Shown piece by piece: positions 60,017 through 64,000 of a stretch of 64,000 bases of DNA. Origin of the DNA: Mesorhizobium sp. M2D.F.Ca.ET.226.01.1.1 (GTDB lineage Bacteria > Pseudomonadota > Alphaproteobacteria > Rhizobiales > Rhizobiaceae); contig NZ_RZOY02000012.1 in assembly GCF_004022705.2 (NCBI RefSeq), forward strand, positions 1 through 64,000, given 5' to 3'. The notes beneath the pieces were generated by a model that was not told where the DNA came from, did no database searches, and saw only the letters and a list, made by a program, of their open reading frames with translations. A program made the position numbers and the translations under genes. The stretch's first letter is position 1. The number at the start of each line of letters is the position of its first letter.

Positions 60017-60501
60017 TAACCGCGCCAGTGCAGCACGCAGACCAGCGTGAACAGCCGCCGCGCCGTGTCGAAGTCGATCTCGATCTTACCGGCGAGCCGG
60101 TCCATCAGCGTCTGCGAGCCCTCATTGTGCAGGCCGCGCCGGCCCATGTCGATCGCCTCGATATGGCTCGGCGTCGAGGAGCGGATGGCCTCGTAATAGC
60201 TTTCGCAGATCAGGTAGTAATCCTTGACGATGCGCCTCAGCGGCGTCAGCGACAGGATGTGGGTCACCACGTCGGTGCCGTTCTCGCGGCTGACGGCGAA
60301 AACAAGGCGCGACTCGGCCAGTGACAGCTTCAGCTTGTAAGGGCCTGCGCCGTCGTCGCTGACCGGCCGAAAACTGTTTTCCTCGATCAGGTCGAAGATC
60401 GCCACCGCCCGCTCGTGCTCGACGTCGGGCGTTGAACGTCCGATCGTTTCGTCGAGCTCGACGTCGATCAGCCTGTTGCGGGTTTGGTCATGGCCCGACA
60501 T
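60016..60501 (-). CDS. UPF0262 family protein
   Basis: 161 residues matching the UPF0262 family of alphaproteobacteria: LIDVELDETIGRSTPDVEHE at the start, DLIEENSFRP, LSLTPLRRIVKDYYLICESY then YEAIRSSTPSHIEAIDMGRR and GLHNEG. The biochemical role is unknown. The gene starts 3 bp after hisD on the same strand, a conserved rhizobial arrangement. Confidence 0.93.
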   Translation of the reverse strand: MSGHDQTRNRLIDVELDETIGRSTPDVEHERAVAIFDLIEENSFRPVSDDGAGPYKLKLSLAESRLVFAVSRENGTDVVTHILSLTPLRRIVKDYYLICESYYEAIRSSTPSHIEAIDMGRRGLHNEGSQTLMDRLAGKIEIDFDTARRLFTLVCVLHWRG

Positions 60502-60503
60502 CG

Positions 60504-61796
60504 CTACATGTTCAGCCTGATCGCGACGGAGCGGGCATGCGCATCGAGCCCTTCCGCCTTGGCAAGCGCGATCGCAGGGGGTGCCAACGCCTTGAGCTGC
60601 TCCGGCCCGAGCTTCAGGATTGAGGTGCGCTTGACGAAATCGAGCACCGACAGACCCGACGAGAAACGCGCCGAGCGTGCGGTCGGCAACACATGGTTGG
60701 AGCCGCCGACATAGTCGCCGATGACCTCCGGCGTATGCCGGCCGATGAACACCGCGCCCGCGTTGCGCATCCTGGAAAGGAAGCCCTCGGCATCCTCGAA
60801 AGCGAGCTCGACATGTTCGGCCGCGATCCTGTCGACCAGCGGCAGCGAGGCTTCCAGCGTCGGCACCAAGATCACCGCGCCGAAGTCGCGCCAGCTCGCG
60901 GCCGCCGTCTCGGCGCGCGGCAGGACCTTCAACTGGCGCTCGACCGCCTGCTCGACAGCCTTGCCGAATTCGGCATTGTCGGTGATCAGGATCGACTGCG
61001 CCGAAACGTCGTGCTCGGCCTGCGCCAGCAGGTCGGCCGCGATCCAGTCCGGATCGTTGCCGGCATCGGCCACGACCAGCACTTCCGACGGCCCGGCGAT
61101 CATGTCGATGCCGACGGTGCCGAACACCTGCCGCTTGGCCGCCGCGACATAGGCGTTGCCCGGCCCGACGATCTTGGCGACCGGCCTGATCGTCTGGGTG
61201 CCGTAGGCCAGAGCGGCGACGGCCTGCGCCCCGCCGACGCGGTAGATTTCCGAGACGCCGGCAAGGTCGGCCGCCACCAGCACCAGCGGATTGATGACGC
61301 CGCCGGTAGCCGGCACCACGATGACGATGCGCTCGACACCGGCGACTTTGGCCGGCACGGCATTCATCAGCACCGAGCTTGGATAGCTCGCCGTTCCGCC
61401 AGGCACATAGAGGCCGACAGCTTCGATCGCCGTCCAGCGCGAGCCGAGCTCGACGCCTGCGGCATCCATATAGCGGTCGTCCTTAGGCTTCTGCCGCTCG
61501 TGATGCGAGTGGATACGGTCGCGCGCGAATTTGAGCGCGTCGACGGTGGCCGGATCGGCCGCCTCATAGGCTTTGGCGATATCGTCCTTCGAGACGGCAA
61601 TGCCGAGCGTGCCGAGATCGGCTCTGTCGAACTTCAGCGTATAGTCGATGAGCGCCTTGTCGCCCTCGGCGCGCACGCGGGAGATGATGTCGCGCACCAC
61701 GGCCTCGACATCGGCCGACACTTCCCGCTTGGTGGTGAGGAAAGCCGAAAAACGCTGTTCGAAATCGGCGTCCTGCTGTCGGAGCGTGATAGCCAT
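60504..61796 (-). CDS. hisD: Histidinol dehydrogenase
   Basis: 430 residues with the family motifs: YVPGGTASYPSSVLMN, YRVGGAQAVAALAYG, KIVGPGNAYVAAAKRQVFG, VGIDMIAGPSEVLVVAD then AEHDVSAQSILIT and GSNHVLPTARSARFSSGLSV. The zinc and catalytic Glu/His residues are present in the usual stretches (EHVELAFED). It oxidises L-histidinol to L-histidine in two NAD-dependent steps. It is followed by UPF0262 and preceded by the DUF2948 gene. Confidence 0.97.
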   Translation of the reverse strand: MAITLRQQDADFEQRFSAFLTTKREVSADVEAVVRDIISRVRAEGDKALIDYTLKFDRADLGTLGIAVSKDDIAKAYEAADPATVDALKFARDRIHSHHERQKPKDDRYMDAAGVELGSRWTAIEAVGLYVPGGTASYPSSVLMNAVPAKVAGVERIVIVVPATGGVINPLVLVAADLAGVSEIYRVGGAQAVAALAYGTQTIRPVAKIVGPGNAYVAAAKRQVFGTVGIDMIAGPSEVLVVADAGNDPDWIAADLLAQAEHDVSAQSILITDNAEFGKAVEQAVERQLKVLPRAETAAASWRDFGAVILVPTLEASLPLVDRIAAEHVELAFEDAEGFLSRMRNAGAVFIGRHTPEVIGDYVGGSNHVLPTARSARFSSGLSVLDFVKRTSILKLGPEQLKALAPPAIALAKAEGLDAHARSVAIRLNM

Positions 61797-61802
61797 TGCG
61801 CT

Positions 61803-62264
61803 TCAGCCCCTGTGCACGGGTCGTGAGGTGGCCTCCCAGGAGCCGCCGACATCGGCGAGCCGTGCCTCGACGCATTCGACGTCGAGCATGATGGTGCCGC
61901 CGCCCGAAAACACCAGTTCGACGATGCCGGCCGGCTTGCTGATGGCGATGAAGCTGATTGCCAGCAACGACAGTACCTCGGCCGGCTTGTCGCGTTGGAT
62001 GCCGCTGGTCTTGGCGCCGAGCACGCGGTCGAAATGCAGAACGCTCTGCCTGCGCTCATTGTGCTGGCGAAACAGGCCGGATTTCGCCTCCCAGACGAAA
62101 CGGTTCATGGTCAGCACGAAACGCTTGGTCGCTGGCAGGTATTCGAGGTCGGAGACCTTCATCACGGCGTCCTGGACATGCGCCGAGACGATGCTCAAAT
62201 CCTGGTCGTCGAGCGCGATGAGCTTGAGGGCTGCCATGCGGAATGCGCACCTGAACGTTGACAA
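61803..62264 (-). CDS. DUF2948 family protein
   Basis: 153 residues matching the DUF2948 family of alphaproteobacteria (LKLIALDDQDLSIVSAHVQD then AVMKVSDLEYLPATKRFVLT, MNRFVWE and LLAISFIAISKPAGIVELVF). The function is unknown. It starts 64 bp from murA and ends 6 bp before hisD on the same strand, which is the conserved rhizobial gene order. Confidence 0.93.
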   Translation of the reverse strand: MSTFRCAFRMAALKLIALDDQDLSIVSAHVQDAVMKVSDLEYLPATKRFVLTMNRFVWEAKSGLFRQHNERRQSVLHFDRVLGAKTSGIQRDKPAEVLSLLAISFIAISKPAGIVELVFSGGGTIMLDVECVEARLADVGGSWEATSRPVHRG

Positions 62265-62328
62265 TTCAACGTTCTGTTATGCGGTCTTTCCGCTCGGCGC
62301 AACCGCTCGGAAAGAATGCCGCGGAACG

Positions 62329-63621
<1,293 letters not shown>

Positions 63622-63762
63622 AAGAAAACGTCCCCTCGGCCAGAACAGGCCGGTTTCAATCGGTTGGTGCGCCCGGCTTAGACCATTGGCCGGCTTGGTT
63701 CAAGAAATAGGATTTCCTCCAGACCCTGACCAACACTGGTCGGCCAGTGTGGCCGATTTCGG

Positions 63763-63939
63763 TTAGTCCTTGTGCATTTTTCCAGCAGCCGGCAATCCTT
63801 CCGGCCGCTCATCGGTCGTGCCGGTGCGCCGCGAGCGGGCTTGCGCCTTGCGTTTCTGCAGGTTGGCGCGCAGCGCTTCGGCCAAGCGTTCCTTGCGCAC
63901 GGCTTCGCCCTTTTTCGGTGGATTTGTCTTCTCGCCCAT
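63763..63939 (-). CDS. Small basic protein next to murA
   Basis: 58 residues from ATG 63939 to TAA at 63763: MGEKTNPPKKGEAVRKERLA then EALRANLQKRKAQARSRR. It is strongly basic and helical with a flexible end. I recall similar short proteins beside murA in Mesorhizobium and other rhizobia, where they are conserved but unnamed. Its charge suggests nucleic acid or membrane association, without proof. Confidence 0.7.
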   Translation of the reverse strand: MGEKTNPPKKGEAVRKERLAEALRANLQKRKAQARSRRTGTTDERPEGLPAAGKMHKD

Positions 63940-64000
63940 CGTCCAATCCCTGACCGGTGGTCAGCCGGCTGCGATTCCGCAATGGGTAGCATTTTGGCCC

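Noticed and set aside
60693..61826. 377-codon rightward frame, and a similar 375-codon frame at 62554-63681
   Set aside because: Both are antisense frames of hisD and murA, long only because of the high GC content; His/Asp/Arg-rich without motifs.

Overview
The window looks like a chromosomal segment of a Mesorhizobium-like alphaproteobacterium (Rhizobiales). The right end (about 57.9-64 kb) is ordinary, GC-rich rhizobial core genome read leftward: murA, a DUF2948 gene, hisD, a UPF0262 gene, a low-molecular-weight phosphatase, infA, maf and yacG, then tRNA-Phe(GAA). A truncated nucleotide-sugar dehydrogenase, a MucR/Ros regulator and palindromic intergenic repeats of the kind seen in rhizobia agree with this. 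No database search was possible, so the genus is an inference.

From 42.77 to 57.93 kb lies a discrete 15.1-kb element integrated in tRNA-Phe. It is bounded by a 59-bp direct repeat that includes the 3' part of the tRNA, and the intact tRNA gene is on the right. It carries a tyrosine integrase next to the left repeat, small early genes, a RuvC-like resolvase, a RepA-like AAA ATPase followed by an iteron-like array, a PC4-type protein, small and large terminase subunits, a tape-measure protein and a leftward cargo block with a trypsin-like protease. I see no portal, capsid or head protease gene, so it resembles a phage satellite or a degenerate prophage.

Abutting it on the left (about 37.9-42.7 kb) is a second integrative module: another tyrosine integrase, an HUH-type Rep protein, two small element genes and, beside them, an ADP-ribosyltransferase-like protein. 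The same tRNA site seems to have collected several elements.

From about 0.4 to 37 kb the DNA is accessory, with a patchwork of short operons on both strands and remnants of IS481, resolvase and MucR genes. It includes a three-gene operon (unknown protein, beta-CASP metallo-beta-lactamase, PD-(D/E)XK-like protein), a patatin phospholipase coupled to a 1077-residue protein, a small protein coupled to an HExxH metallopeptidase, several nuclease-like genes, a five-gene envelope operon with a two-domain peptidoglycan hydrolase, a complete His-Xaa-Ser (Hxs) peptide cluster (hxsA-D-B-C), an HNH-RecQ helicase fusion and a ScoMcrA-like HNH endonuclease. The content suggests a defence or conflict island. 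The least explained modules are the patatin/giant-protein pair, the MBL/nuclease operon, the metallopeptidase pair and the capsid-less terminase element.
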